NCBI GenBank assembly: GCA_946127115.1 | Contig: CAMGYI010000001.1 | Span: 1,036,857-1,100,856 of the forward strand | Direction: 5' to 3' | Source: an uncultured Chlamydia sp. | GTDB lineage: Bacteria > Chlamydiota > Chlamydiia > Chlamydiales > Simkaniaceae | DNA: 64,000 nucleotides | Shown: positions 28,301-37,020 of the stretch, one piece after another | How the letters are laid out: each line of letters opens with the position of its first letter | Numbering within the stretch: the first letter of the stretch is position 1 | The notes under the pieces: generated by a model | What the model was told of the DNA's origin: nothing | Database searches by the model: none | The model's input: only the letters and a program-made list of their open reading frames with translations | Program-made: the position numbers and the translations under genes

Positions 28301-28436
28301 GATCGATATGCCTGAGCTCTCTATTGTGGTTTACTTAAAATTTGGAGACTACGGGAAGGAGGCAGCCCCACTAGCAGCTCAAATGATTAAGAAGTGGAGA
28401 GAAATTACCGCTAAAGATTACCATAACGAGCCATGA
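25323..28436 (+). CDS. Penicillin-binding protein 2 (peptidoglycan transpeptidase)
   Basis: About 1037 residues from the ATG at 25323 (MSARDIPHKANS), preceded by GGGG. A single N-terminal membrane anchor (residues 12-33) is followed by the PBP dimerisation domain (GTIRDRFNVPLAINK). Catalytic motifs are S714-L-F-K717, S791-S-N793 and K955-T-S957; the last is KTS where KTG is common. Like chlamydial PBP2 (CT682) it is unusually long, because about 300 charged, helical residues are inserted before the SxxK motif. It cross-links peptide stems made during chlamydial division. The O-antigen ligase-like gene overlaps the stop by four bases. Confidence 0.92.
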   Translation: MSARDIPHKANSVLHLLLIAFLMITFRVWYLATIKHEEYQGKALRPQRRSVVEPAARGTIRDRFNVPLAINKVQYNVAVCFDRIRDIPLVSWERTGGRKVKIYERRQHVEKLARMLGKTLKMNPTGIEDLIYSQASIFPNTPFIIKEDISEKLYYHLRLLEKDWTGLTMQRATKRYYPQGRLGSSILGYMGAINQRQYTAIAQEIEELSLFLEQRGEGLPVPLPKGFFSGHNVELRLSELREKAYTIHAYVGKTGIERKFDEALRGSYGKREVELGAKGRFIRNLPGGKEANSGERILLTISSELQAYAEELLTINEQDRERHFAQAGKGHDQIPSPWIKGGAIVAMIPSTGEVVALASYPRFDPNDFNLTDKDRRKKTQSISKWLENLRHVGAIWDGLFPMERELLTYSEKEVLSWDTFLNHVLSNSCQVKKALKKIPNVYEAIRIQHVLGAIHKVMESETVEETINALYGGEVPDIVQEMRKEIDPALSSIKHNLDKLLFLDLLRLIANGKNLSSSHLEMVKHIPLSQYRELTQAFVLLKKEVEERVENLYHERMFPLWRKKHFKAYLKEKREEEKKRKTYPHPYTDYLAEAEKKLFSEFWGKHQWKFFDAFIYGNISRDVDLQPFLFHLVLTSKEAEGHLLKSLDLMQGKKVPLKLMTTFCSFNELSDPLWGRYYSLRSKTLQGLAGSFYPRNGFGYGKSYAYGSSTPIGSLFKIVTGYEALKQIYQYSLPSLEIIDEMNTNIVTENGIVLGRHLDGSLITRHYKGGRLPRSHANLGRVDFLTAMERSSNIYFSLLAGEVINHPAELQKITEHFGFGRATGIDLYGETGGYVPDDLRDNRTGLYSFAIGQHSLVVTPLQTAGMLNAIGNGGAILKPQIVKMRASPKGVREAEREVIRVIDMPTKVRTELMEGMRRVVMGAKGPVQPYRIRALYEHPRWIPEYKALQDQFVGKTSTAEFVYRPTLDREGGPLICKDIWFGALSFKEGDNYRIDMPELSIVVYLKFGDYGKEAAPLAAQMIKKWREITAKDYHNEP

Positions 28437-29860
28437 AAACAAAAATTCTCTATATCTTCATACTCATTTTGATTGCTGCATTTCCATTTGGAGATCTGTT
28501 CTTCAAGGTTTTTCGGGGGGTATCGGTCTCTTTTTTCCACCATTTTGAAAAAACCGCTCCTTTCGCTGTATCTCTCCCTCCTCTCTTTGAAAAATATATC
28601 CACTTTTATCTCACTGACTTTTGGATTGTAGGACTCATGATTGGCGCCCTCCTCTTGAAGGAAGTTAAAGTAAAAGAGCTCTTTTTTAATCGTCATTCCC
28701 GTTACCTCACTTTCTATGGTTTTGTTGCAATTTTTTCCATTTTCTTTTCGGTATTTTCTTCCTACTTTTTACAGTATGTGACCCTTCTAAACTTAGCGAT
28801 TGCTTGCACCGCTTTCCACTTAATCTATCTGCTCATGAGTAAAAGGGCTGAATGGATTCCTATAGCACTCTGGTTTTTTATAGGTATTGCGGCCCTCGAA
28901 TGTGTGATTGGAGCTGGGCAGTTCTTATTCCAGAAAAGCTTGGGTCTTGCCTTTCTCTCGGAAGCCCAGATCGACCCCTCAATGAATAACATCGCTGTCT
29001 ACCCTCTGGCTGAGGGAAATCGTGCCCTTTTTGACAAGCTCCCTTGGATAACTGAGCAGCATCCTCATATTCTCCGCGCCCACGGCACGTTTGACCATCC
29101 CAATATCTTTGGGGGATATCTGGTGATTGCTCTTTTTGTCTCTTATTTTCTCTTTATTTACACTGATACCCGACTAAAAAAAAGTCTCCTTCTAACACTC
29201 ATTCCTTTGCTGGTTCTCACCCTCGCTCTCACCTTTGCTCGTGGTCCATTCTTTGCTTGGGTGTTGGGAACACTTCTATTTTTTGGTGTGGGACTCATCA
29301 AAAAAATGAAGGGATTCTTGAAGCTGGGAACACTGATTGGAGGGGCTTTTCTTGTTACAATACTTCTCCTATTCCAGCAGCTAGCTGCGCGAGGAGGGTT
29401 TGTGAACTACAATACCTTGTCAAAAGCCTCAGATAGTGGGCGCTTTCTCTATTATAAGTTAGCCTCAACTCTGTTTCTCCACCACCCCTTTCTGGGAATT
29501 GGACACAACAGTTTTGCCCTTTTCCCTTACGGAACAATTGACCCTGCCCTTGCTGGAGCAAATCCTGCTGGAGCTCTCTCCCATAGCATTTATCTCCAGG
29601 TGGCCTCTGAAACAGGAATCATTGGACTCGGAATGCTGGCCCTCTTTATCTTTTCTCTTGTGATCCCCACCTTCAAACAGAAGATTACCCCTCTTTCTCT
29701 CACGCTTATAACGATTCTTTTTTCTCTTTTATTGATGGGAGTTGTAGATCATTTCCTCTGGACCTACAGTGCAGGAAGGCTCATGCTTCTTATCTTTTGC
29801 GCTCTGCTTGCTGCCTATACAAAGGCAAGAGAGTGTCCTTCGCTTTCCCATATAAAATAG
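28433..29860 (+). CDS. O-antigen ligase/polymerase-like membrane protein
   Basis: A 475-residue protein with about ten to twelve membrane segments. The Wzy_C (O-antigen ligase) signature is visible: HGTFDHPNIFGGYLVIAL, the TFARGPFFAW motif and the long periplasmic loop around residues 325-390 with HHPFLGIGHNSFALFPYGT. Such proteins transfer or polymerise lipid-linked glycans on the periplasmic face of the inner membrane. The ATG overlaps the PBP2 stop (ATGA), so it is probably in the same transcript. The Wzc-like gene converges on it and overlaps by 46 bases. Ligase and polymerase cannot be separated by sequence. Confidence 0.8.
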   Translation: MKTKILYIFILILIAAFPFGDLFFKVFRGVSVSFFHHFEKTAPFAVSLPPLFEKYIHFYLTDFWIVGLMIGALLLKEVKVKELFFNRHSRYLTFYGFVAIFSIFFSVFSSYFLQYVTLLNLAIACTAFHLIYLLMSKRAEWIPIALWFFIGIAALECVIGAGQFLFQKSLGLAFLSEAQIDPSMNNIAVYPLAEGNRALFDKLPWITEQHPHILRAHGTFDHPNIFGGYLVIALFVSYFLFIYTDTRLKKSLLLTLIPLLVLTLALTFARGPFFAWVLGTLLFFGVGLIKKMKGFLKLGTLIGGAFLVTILLLFQQLAARGGFVNYNTLSKASDSGRFLYYKLASTLFLHHPFLGIGHNSFALFPYGTIDPALAGANPAGALSHSIYLQVASETGIIGLGMLALFIFSLVIPTFKQKITPLSLTLITILFSLLLMGVVDHFLWTYSAGRLMLLIFCALLAAYTKARECPSLSHIK

Positions 29861-32649
29861 GGGTCAAGAGCGGAGAAAGGATGATCTTCTAGTCTTAATG
29901 CCATGACATCAGCGCTCCCAAAAAAGGATTTTGGAAGTGAACTTTCTAGCCCCATAGGAAGAGACAAAAGAATCACTTCATACTCTTTCCTCATCTCGTT
30001 TAAAAACGTCTCAAATTTGTAACTACGCAATATTTCATCCCCAAACAAAGTATCCCCCCCCATAGGAATATAGTCACCATAATGTTTCACGCGAATACTT
30101 GGAGCCTTCGCTTCTCCTTCTAAATAGTGGATGAGCCCTGGAAGGTTCTTTTCCTTCACCCTCTTTTTAAAATTAAGATCCATCACAAGAACGCGTTTCC
30201 CTTCTTTTGCAAGCAATTCAGCAAAAGAAGAAGCATAATCATCCCCACTTCCAAGCACTAAGCAGGCTACGATAGGAGACTTTTTTTCTCCTTGCAGAAG
30301 AAGGGAGAAGCGCCTCAACGCCTCAATATCATTTTTTTTAGAAAGAGGGCCTATCACCTTTTGCCCTCGAACTCTCATGTTTCGAAGAGTCAAGGGAAAC
30401 CCACGGTAAAGATAATACACAAAGCATCCTGCAAAGGTGGCAAGAGCTCCTAAAAATGCACCAATCAACCCAAAAACCTTTAAAAGCGGTGGCTTGGGAC
30501 TCAAAGAAGCATGCGCATAATCAATAGGCCCAGACTCTAAAATTGAAAGGTTTTGCTCGATACTCTTTGACTCTACTAAGTGAACTAAAGCCTCCAACAT
30601 CCCTTTGTTCATATCTGAGGCAAACTTTAGACGATGTTCACGAAGCCAAGTATCGGGGACCCCTTCCATCTCCTTTTTAATATCTTTCAATTGTCCCTTA
30701 ACAAGGAGTTTTTCCTTCCCTAAATAGACCAGTTTTTCTTCGATCCGGTCTTCAATCTGCTTCTCTATCAAAGAAACTTCCTGAGCAAGCAGGTCAAGAA
30801 TGGCTATCCGGACAGATGAGATGTGATCTTCGTTCTTCTCGCGCTCAAGCTCTGCAAGCAAAACGCTTTGCCTTATATGACGACCCAAATCATCCTTCAT
30901 TCGAGAAACCTGTTTTTCTAATCGTTCCCGCTCTTTTTCAGTGAGGGTACGTTCTTTTCGAAGTTTCTGTTTCATCCCCCCCATTTCTCGTACCATTTCC
31001 TGACTAAGAGGGTCAGGAAAGATCAAGGAAAGGGAGACCCATTCAGCACCTTCCTTTTCAATTTGCTCTTTTGCAAAGATAAGGTCTCGAATTCTTGATC
31101 TAGCATCATCGCGCCCATGCAAATAGGTAAAGAGCAGTTTGCGCGCCGTTTCTAAATCAACACCTCGATACTCCTCCTCCCTACTTGTCCTATGAAAAAG
31201 GCGCTGCTTTAAAGTCCCTTCTTGCAATGAGAGTAGACGAAGTTGATTTTTAAGATAAGAGTTGGATAACTTTGTCCCAGACGCTTCACGAGAGAGCTGA
31301 ATCAGCTTTTGCTTTTCCAGCTGCACTTTTTTGAGTTGGTTTGCGTCGGGAGATAATATTTGTCCAAACTCTCCAACCTCGACAAGCGTTTGATCTTTTT
31401 GACGAACGGCGTGACTCATTGCTGAGAAAAAGAAATCTACTCCCGTCTTCACTTTGAGCTCTTCGCGCTCAATAATATCTAAACGACGCACCTGACCAGT
31501 AAGGGTGTTTTCATAGCTCGGCTGCCCAATGAGTGCCAAAGTAAGAGCATCCCTCTCTTTTGCAATTTCATGGAGCTCCCCCTGGAGCTCTACAACTTCA
31601 CTCCCCAGTTCCATTGCCAGGTAGGGATTGGTATTAAGCAGTCCCCCAAATTTTAGGTCGATATCCATTAAATCATTCGTGAGTTCTTGCTTGCGACTTT
31701 GGAAGAGCGGAAGCTGCTGCCCAAGATTCAAAGCCCCTTTGGATTCGATGTTTTCCTTTAGATAAGCAACATGTTCCGCAAGAAGCTCATTCATATTCTC
31801 TGTGTAATTATGCCGCCGCTTTTGGAGATAGGCAATTTGCCCCTCTGTCACTCTGGAATTTTCTGTTTCGAGATAGTTTTTATAGGTCTCCATCATTTCG
31901 TTCAGCAACCGCATTCCAAAATGACGATCCGCGTGAATCATTTCTAGGCTAAGCAGTGAAGCATCCCCATGAACAAGAAGGACTTCAAAAAGCTCCCGCA
32001 TCTGGATGACCATTTCTGAAAGCGAGGAAAATAAAAGAGGGTAACTATAGAGAAGTTTCACCCCTTTAGGAGTTTCTTTTAAAGTAAACGTTATTTTATC
32101 AAAGGAAACCTCTTCGCCTACTAACCCTTTCGCAAGCATGTGGCCTGTTTCATCTCGCACCTCAAAAGAGTCTTGTGAGGTGAAGAAAATAAGAAATCCT
32201 TTGGGGTATTCTCCTAAATAGCAAACATTCTCAAAAACAAACCGCGAGGGTGTAGCAATCGGCCTGCCTCTTTCAGCATTTAAAGATTCGAGAAAAAGAC
32301 GGCTTTTTCTTTCAATACTTGTCTCAATAGGAATCTCTGCTTGCATCCCAAGCTTCATAATCACAGGCTCTAAAATGATTGAAGAAAGAAGCAATACGTG
32401 CCCCTCTTTGGTCGCCCCCCCCATCCCTAATGACTGAAGGAACGAATCGAACATCCCCCCTCCAAAATGCATTTGCGATGGCCCCACTTCTTTAAATATT
32501 GCCTTGACTTCGTGACGGACAGGAATTTGTGACCTTTTAAATAATCCAAACAATCCAAAAAAAACCGCCCCCGTAAGAATCACCCATTTCGTTTTGAATA
32601 TGAGTCGTTTAATGTCAGAAAAAATAATGAAATTTTCAGATTGCGTCAT
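29815..32649 (-). CDS. Wzc/GumC-like polysaccharide chain-length protein with degenerate kinase domain
   Basis: A 944-residue protein. The N-terminal membrane segment (residues about 18-36) starts a Wzz domain. A long coiled-coil region (residues about 250-700) follows, and a second membrane segment lies near residues 735-760 after a proline-rich stretch (LSPKPPLLK). The C-terminal domain resembles the CpsD/Wzc cytosolic kinase fold (GKRVLVMDLNFKK), but the P-loop position reads VLGSGDDYASS and lacks GKT/S, and there is no tyrosine cluster at the tail. It is probably a non-kinase partner for Wza-dependent export. Its start is coupled by 4 bases to the Wza-like gene's stop. Confidence 0.8.
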   Translation of the reverse strand: MTQSENFIIFSDIKRLIFKTKWVILTGAVFFGLFGLFKRSQIPVRHEVKAIFKEVGPSQMHFGGGMFDSFLQSLGMGGATKEGHVLLLSSIILEPVIMKLGMQAEIPIETSIERKSRLFLESLNAERGRPIATPSRFVFENVCYLGEYPKGFLIFFTSQDSFEVRDETGHMLAKGLVGEEVSFDKITFTLKETPKGVKLLYSYPLLFSSLSEMVIQMRELFEVLLVHGDASLLSLEMIHADRHFGMRLLNEMMETYKNYLETENSRVTEGQIAYLQKRRHNYTENMNELLAEHVAYLKENIESKGALNLGQQLPLFQSRKQELTNDLMDIDLKFGGLLNTNPYLAMELGSEVVELQGELHEIAKERDALTLALIGQPSYENTLTGQVRRLDIIEREELKVKTGVDFFFSAMSHAVRQKDQTLVEVGEFGQILSPDANQLKKVQLEKQKLIQLSREASGTKLSNSYLKNQLRLLSLQEGTLKQRLFHRTSREEEYRGVDLETARKLLFTYLHGRDDARSRIRDLIFAKEQIEKEGAEWVSLSLIFPDPLSQEMVREMGGMKQKLRKERTLTEKERERLEKQVSRMKDDLGRHIRQSVLLAELEREKNEDHISSVRIAILDLLAQEVSLIEKQIEDRIEEKLVYLGKEKLLVKGQLKDIKKEMEGVPDTWLREHRLKFASDMNKGMLEALVHLVESKSIEQNLSILESGPIDYAHASLSPKPPLLKVFGLIGAFLGALATFAGCFVYYLYRGFPLTLRNMRVRGQKVIGPLSKKNDIEALRRFSLLLQGEKKSPIVACLVLGSGDDYASSFAELLAKEGKRVLVMDLNFKKRVKEKNLPGLIHYLEGEAKAPSIRVKHYGDYIPMGGDTLFGDEILRSYKFETFLNEMRKEYEVILLSLPMGLESSLPKSFFGSADVMALRLEDHPFSALDPYFIWESEGHSLAFV

Positions 32650-33677
32650 TGGATAGCTACGACTCCTGCGACCCCTTTGCGGAAAAGTTCAATCCCTGTG
32701 AGGGTGGGGAAAATTTGCTGAATGAATCGGTTCCATTCAGTAATGGGCGTTGCAGCAACGTAGACAATATCGCCCGGCATCAAAAGCATACTTGAGGTCG
32801 GAAGACGCATGACATGCTTCCAGTTTAAAGTATAGATTTTAGGACGCAAAATATTTCCCCGAATCACCTGAATCACCCCTTTATCACCAGTAAAGGGAAT
32901 TCCCCCTGCCATTGCAAGGGCAGATCGAAGGGACAACGATCCATTGGGGACATCGATAACGCGCTCCTGCCTAACTTCTCCCATTACCATTAGCGTTGAA
33001 GCTGAGGTCTCTGCAATATAAAGCTTATCACCTCCTCGCATTACCACATTCTGGCTCATGTCCCCCTCTTTCACTAGTCTATTCATATCAACAGGAACCA
33101 GCTCACCATCTCGCACCAAATAACTCTTAAAAAAGTTTGCATTTGAGGGGACTTTGGCTTCAGCAAGCACCTCAAAAAGGCGGAGCTTTCCATTAACGGG
33201 AAGGGTTGACTGACTCACCATTCCTGCTAACTCTACTTTCTTTTGCTTCCTTTTAGCAAATGAAAGAAAAACCTCTATCTCATCAATTTCTTGATCATAG
33301 GCTTCTTGAATTCTAGAGCGCGCCTCTCCAAGTTTCAGCCCTGCAATTCTGATCGGTCTTAACTCTGGTAGTGTAATCTTTCCTCCTGAGACTGAATAGC
33401 CAACCTCTTCTCCGATTGCCCGCACAGCATTGACCAAGTCGCTGCGCGAAGGGTGAAATAGAGCAACCTTTAGGGAGTCTCCGTTTTCAACCGTGTTAGT
33501 ATACTCTTTGAGAAGTTCTGGATTAAGAGCCATTAAAGACTGCCCTTCCATTTCCAAAATCGAAAACTTCCCCTCTTTAATTTTATAGGAATCAATAACA
33601 AATTCATCCGCACCGACAACCTGCGAGCCTTTGTATGGAGTATTCGAACATGCTGAAAGAAAAAGTGATAGGACCAT
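32646..33677 (-). CDS. Wza-like polysaccharide export lipoprotein
   Basis: About 343 residues from the ATG at 33677, chosen because it gives a compact signal sequence ending in lipobox LSAC. The frame is open to 33764, but that would run further into the divergent epimerase gene. A Poly_export domain covers residues about 80-150 (VENGDSLKVALFHPSRSDLV and the LPELRPIRIAGL turn). Two SLBB-like domains follow, and the C-terminus has LLMPGDIVYVAA. Wza proteins form the outer-membrane exit channel for capsule or exopolysaccharide. It is in an operon with the Wzc-like gene and shares a 27-base promoter gap with the epimerase. Confidence 0.85.
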   Translation of the reverse strand: MVLSLFLSACSNTPYKGSQVVGADEFVIDSYKIKEGKFSILEMEGQSLMALNPELLKEYTNTVENGDSLKVALFHPSRSDLVNAVRAIGEEVGYSVSGGKITLPELRPIRIAGLKLGEARSRIQEAYDQEIDEIEVFLSFAKRKQKKVELAGMVSQSTLPVNGKLRLFEVLAEAKVPSNANFFKSYLVRDGELVPVDMNRLVKEGDMSQNVVMRGGDKLYIAETSASTLMVMGEVRQERVIDVPNGSLSLRSALAMAGGIPFTGDKGVIQVIRGNILRPKIYTLNWKHVMRLPTSSMLLMPGDIVYVAATPITEWNRFIQQIFPTLTGIELFRKGVAGVVAIQ

Positions 33678-33704
33678 AATCAATAGATTTGGTACCCTAA
33701 ATAC

Positions 33705-34664
33705 ATGAAGGATCAAAAAAAGTTTATATTTATTACTGGAATTGCAGGCTTTATTGGTTTTCATCTTGCCTCTTCACTGATCGAAAATGGAGATTATGTG
33801 ATTGGGTGTGATAATTTCAATAATTATTATTCACCCGATCTCAAAAGGATGCGCGCCGATCAGTTGCGCAGCTTCGGGGTTGAAGTCATTAAAGAAGATA
33901 TCCAAAACATTCGCTCATTAAAACAAAACATCACCCACATTGTGCACCTAGCGGCGCAGGCGGGGGTTCGTTATTCCATCACTCACCCACAACCCTACAG
34001 CAACTCTAACCTTGATGGCTTTTTAAAAATCCTAGAACTTTGTCGTACCATTCCCAACGTAAAATTCATCTTTGCATCCTCCTCCTCCGTTTATGGTGAC
34101 AATAGCAAAATTCCCTTTTCTGAAACCGACCCTACAGATTCCCCTGTTAGTCTCTATGCAGCTACAAAAAAATCAGGAGAGCTAATGGCTAGAAGTTACC
34201 ACCACCTCTACAATATTCCAATGGTGGGACTCCGGTTTTTTACAGTTTATGGTCCATGGGGACGCCCAGATATGGCTTACTATTCATTTGCAGAAAAGAT
34301 TCTCAGAGGCGAGCCCATTCCTGTTTTCAACCATGGAAAAATGGAACGCGACTTTACCTACATTGCCGATATTGTCCAAGGAACCGTCCAAGCACTTAAT
34401 CATTGCAACGGATATAAACTCTACAATCTTGGCAATAACAAGCCAGAGCCTCTCATGCATCTTATTAAACTTCTCGAAACACACCTTGGGGAAAAAGCAT
34501 TGATCGATTTTCAACCGATGCAGATAGGAGATGTTAAAACCACTTATGCCGATATCCAAAGAGCTGAAAGAGAACTCGCTTTCTCCCCAACAACCTCTCT
34601 TGACATTGGAATCGCAAAATTCTCTGACTGGTTTCTAAGACACCGGGCTGCAAAGATTTCTTAG
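33705..34664 (+). CDS. UDP-glucuronate 4-epimerase-like NAD-dependent sugar epimerase
   Basis: A 319-residue extended short-chain dehydrogenase. The NAD-binding motif is GIAGFIGFHLA near residues 11-20, and the active site is SVYG plus Y-A-A-T-K. The stretch VYGPWGRPDMAYYSF is diagnostic for the UDP-glucuronate 4-epimerase group, which supplies UDP-galacturonate for surface glycans. It lies 27 bases from the divergent wza-wzc pair, consistent with a role in the exported polysaccharide. Its last 92 codons are duplicated at 41153-41429. Confidence 0.88.
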   Translation: MKDQKKFIFITGIAGFIGFHLASSLIENGDYVIGCDNFNNYYSPDLKRMRADQLRSFGVEVIKEDIQNIRSLKQNITHIVHLAAQAGVRYSITHPQPYSNSNLDGFLKILELCRTIPNVKFIFASSSSVYGDNSKIPFSETDPTDSPVSLYAATKKSGELMARSYHHLYNIPMVGLRFFTVYGPWGRPDMAYYSFAEKILRGEPIPVFNHGKMERDFTYIADIVQGTVQALNHCNGYKLYNLGNNKPEPLMHLIKLLETHLGEKALIDFQPMQIGDVKTTYADIQRAERELAFSPTTSLDIGIAKFSDWFLRHRAAKIS

Positions 34665-34671
34665 TCAATTT
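34396..34671 (+). repeat. Direct repeat, copy 1 (intact 3' end of the epimerase gene)
   Basis: These 276 bases recur at 41153-41429 with about 95 percent identity and one inserted base. The match begins at TTAATCATTGCA within the gene and stops at AGTCAATTT just after the stop codon. The two copies bracket the accessory island. Confidence 0.95.
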
Positions 34672-34975
34672 GATTGCTGGATTAACAGCCTACTTTTTAC
34701 AAGAGGAAAAACCGTTTAGTAACGTCGGGAAACTTCCACTTAAATTTCTAATCCATGTGATATTTTAGAATCGAGCTCGCGTTAATATACTGGAACAAGC
34801 TCGCAGAACAATCAAAAGGCAACATAGATCTTCCATGGGACATATAAAGTCTGTCGACAGCCAGAAACACCATTGCAGGAATTGGAGCCATGCATATGAT
34901 TTTTTGAGGGACAGATCGATGATATCCTGGGTGCAACCGCCGCCTGGGATATTAAAGATAGGTTTTTTTTATGCA
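34672..34975. other. Island left edge, no gene recognised
   Basis: The 304 bases after the epimerase repeat contain only a 62-codon minus-strand frame (34748-34936) without a ribosome-binding site or known motifs. This looks like decayed sequence. Confidence 0.4.
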
Positions 34976-35824
34976 CTAGCCCTGACGACGGTCTCTCTGC
35001 CGCAAATATTGCTTAATCCTAGTTGCCTCTGAACAGTTTAGACCAGACTCCGCACATTCTAGTATCTCATGAGATATTTGTGTGAATGTTAACTGTTTTT
35101 CTTCACTAACGATAGAGTTCAAAAACACCATACTCAAGGCAGTAAAATTCTTCGGTTCTATCTGGTCTAGTATTTTTATCTGATCATTACAGAATTGCAT
35201 ATCTTTTATTGTATTTTGGTAAAAATTAGCAACCCCAGCAGCTGTTTCTGTAAATGTATGAAAGTCCCCAAGTTCATATACAGCACACAGTAACCCAGAA
35301 AATTTGATCAGTTTATCCTCATCAAGATCAATTTTTTCTTCCCCACCCTCCATAACAAACTTTAAAGCAGCTAATGTTAGGGATACTGATCCTGAGGCAT
35401 GAGCTCTCATTGGAATACCACTAGACACTGCTTGGTTGACATAGGAGTAATAATTATACCGCCTTAAAGGAAGACCTGGATGTTCCCCTAAACGCCCTCC
35501 AATTACTTCATCTTGGATGCCTTGTGGAATTTCTATAATTGGTAAATAATGAATTTGAGAAACCCTAGCCTCGATATTACGAAAAGGAAATTCTTTAGAT
35601 ATGTTAGGAGCAAAATATCCTCCTTCTTTGAATTTAGCTAAAAAATTCTTAACTCTTTCAGAAGGAGGGAACTTATTTTTCACCCACGGAGGTCCAATCA
35701 CACGGTACCCAATAGATGTCATTAAAGTATCTAGATCAGAAGCGTATTTGGGAAAGTTCTGATCGAAATCATCAATTTGATCAATAGTTTTTAACTTTTC
35801 TAGAAATAGCGTAATTCTTTTTAT
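34976..35824 (-). pseudogene. C-terminal part of a two-repeat island protein, cut off by in-frame TGA
   Basis: The same reading frame as the upstream part (35825-36670) continues without frameshift after a TGA at 35825-35827, giving 282 more codons to the stop at 34976. The first internal ATG is at 35722. Right after the TGA comes a second copy of the module seen upstream: FDQNFPKYASDLDTLMTSIGYR here and FDQDFPKYAFDLDTLMTLIGYR there. The remaining 240 residues are mostly helical, soluble and unrecognised. I read it as the rest of one broken gene, unless TGA is read through or the downstream ATG is used. Confidence 0.65.
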
Positions 35825-36670
35825 TCAGTCTTTTATTTTAGGAGTATGTTGTAAAGAAAATTCAGACCGTGCATTAGGAACAGCTTCCATAAAAAAATCT
35901 AGATCTTCGGCATTTAGATCGTATTTTTCTACGAGATTCCCTAGCTTTCTTAAAGCTGTTTTTGTAAGTTCTTTAATTTCTAAAGAGGAATTTTCAAGTA
36001 CCATTCTTGCTAGACTGCGCGACGCTGTATTAGATTTTTCTATGTCTGAACCTGGCCTGCTTGCCAGAGCCTTTTGAAGGAGCTCGTTTTCTTTTATCAG
36101 CATAAAGGAATATTTTTTTTTCATCTGTCTCTGTTCGGAGAATGTCTTTTTTAAGGCTAGATCACCTAAAAAATCATTGATTATTTGAGGGATTTCATGT
36201 TTGTTTCTTGCGCACCGGAGCTCTATGCCTCGATATCCAATCAATGTCATTAAAGTATCTAAATCAAAGGCATATTTAGGAAAGTCCTGATCGAAATCAT
36301 TAAGCTTGTCGATATAACAAATAAGTTTTATTTTTCCTACTAATGCACTAAAAATTTTTATTCTTTGGTTTTGATCGGTGATCTTTTCCAAAGAAAATTT
36401 AGAACGTTCATTAGGAATAGCTCCCATGTATTTACATAGCAGCCCAGGATTCTGTTGATCTACCAACCTTACTAAGAGTGGTTTATCAGGGTTTCCTAAA
36501 TCTGGGAGACTTACTAGCTTTCTTATAGCCATTTTTGTAAGCTGTCTTGTTCTTACAGGTGCATTTTGAAGGGCCTCTATTGACGAGCTGCACGATGGCT
36601 CATTCTGATAATCATCAGAGACAGAGATTCCCCCCTCACTTTGTGTTGAACAGTCATTATTAATAGACAT
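35825..36670 (-). CDS. Two-repeat island protein, N-terminal part (unknown function)
   Basis: 281 residues ending at TGA. The N-terminal 30 residues are serine-rich and polar, as in many secreted effectors, with no Sec signal. Two modules are visible: one with LTKMAIRKL, IPNERSKFSLE and the DFDQDFPKYAFDLDTLM stretch (residues about 43-150), and a second beginning near residue 225 (LTKTALRKL, VPNARSEFSLQ) that continues past the TGA. At DNA level 36233-36312 and 35703-35783 match at roughly 80 percent, so the duplication is recent. No known domain was recognised. Confidence 0.7.
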   Translation of the reverse strand: MSINNDCSTQSEGGISVSDDYQNEPSCSSSIEALQNAPVRTRQLTKMAIRKLVSLPDLGNPDKPLLVRLVDQQNPGLLCKYMGAIPNERSKFSLEKITDQNQRIKIFSALVGKIKLICYIDKLNDFDQDFPKYAFDLDTLMTLIGYRGIELRCARNKHEIPQIINDFLGDLALKKTFSEQRQMKKKYSFMLIKENELLQKALASRPGSDIEKSNTASRSLARMVLENSSLEIKELTKTALRKLGNLVEKYDLNAEDLDFFMEAVPNARSEFSLQHTPKIKD

Positions 36671-36855
36671 AAGCTATACCATTTATATAGATCTTTTATC
36701 TGTCATAAATAATATTATAACTTAATTTATAATTAAAAGTAAAATTATTAGTAACATTAAAGAGGAATAATCGTCTAAAATCTATGCTTCTTCTTATCAA
36801 GTGGGAGAGAGAAGACACCATGAATCATAAATACCCGTCCAAGTGGCGCCATTAC

Positions 36856-36881
36856 GGAAAATCCATTTTTCTGGATTTTCC
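36856..36881. repeat. 10-bp perfect inverted repeat
   Basis: GGAAAATCCA and TGGATTTTCC flank TTTTTC. There is no T-tract on either side, so it may be a mobile-element end rather than a terminator. Confidence 0.6.
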
Positions 36882-37020
36882 CCTCTGCTAGGAACTGATA
36901 AATCAAAAAGAGGTTCTAGAGAAACTTTCGATCTCGAAAATATTGACGATCGTTATCTGATTTTACAAACACAACTATATAATCCTCAAGTATTTCTATT
37001 ATTTTGTCTCGACATATAGA

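Noticed and set aside
34748-34936. 62-codon minus-strand frame at the island edge
   Set aside because: No ribosome-binding site and unusual residue composition; likely chance.
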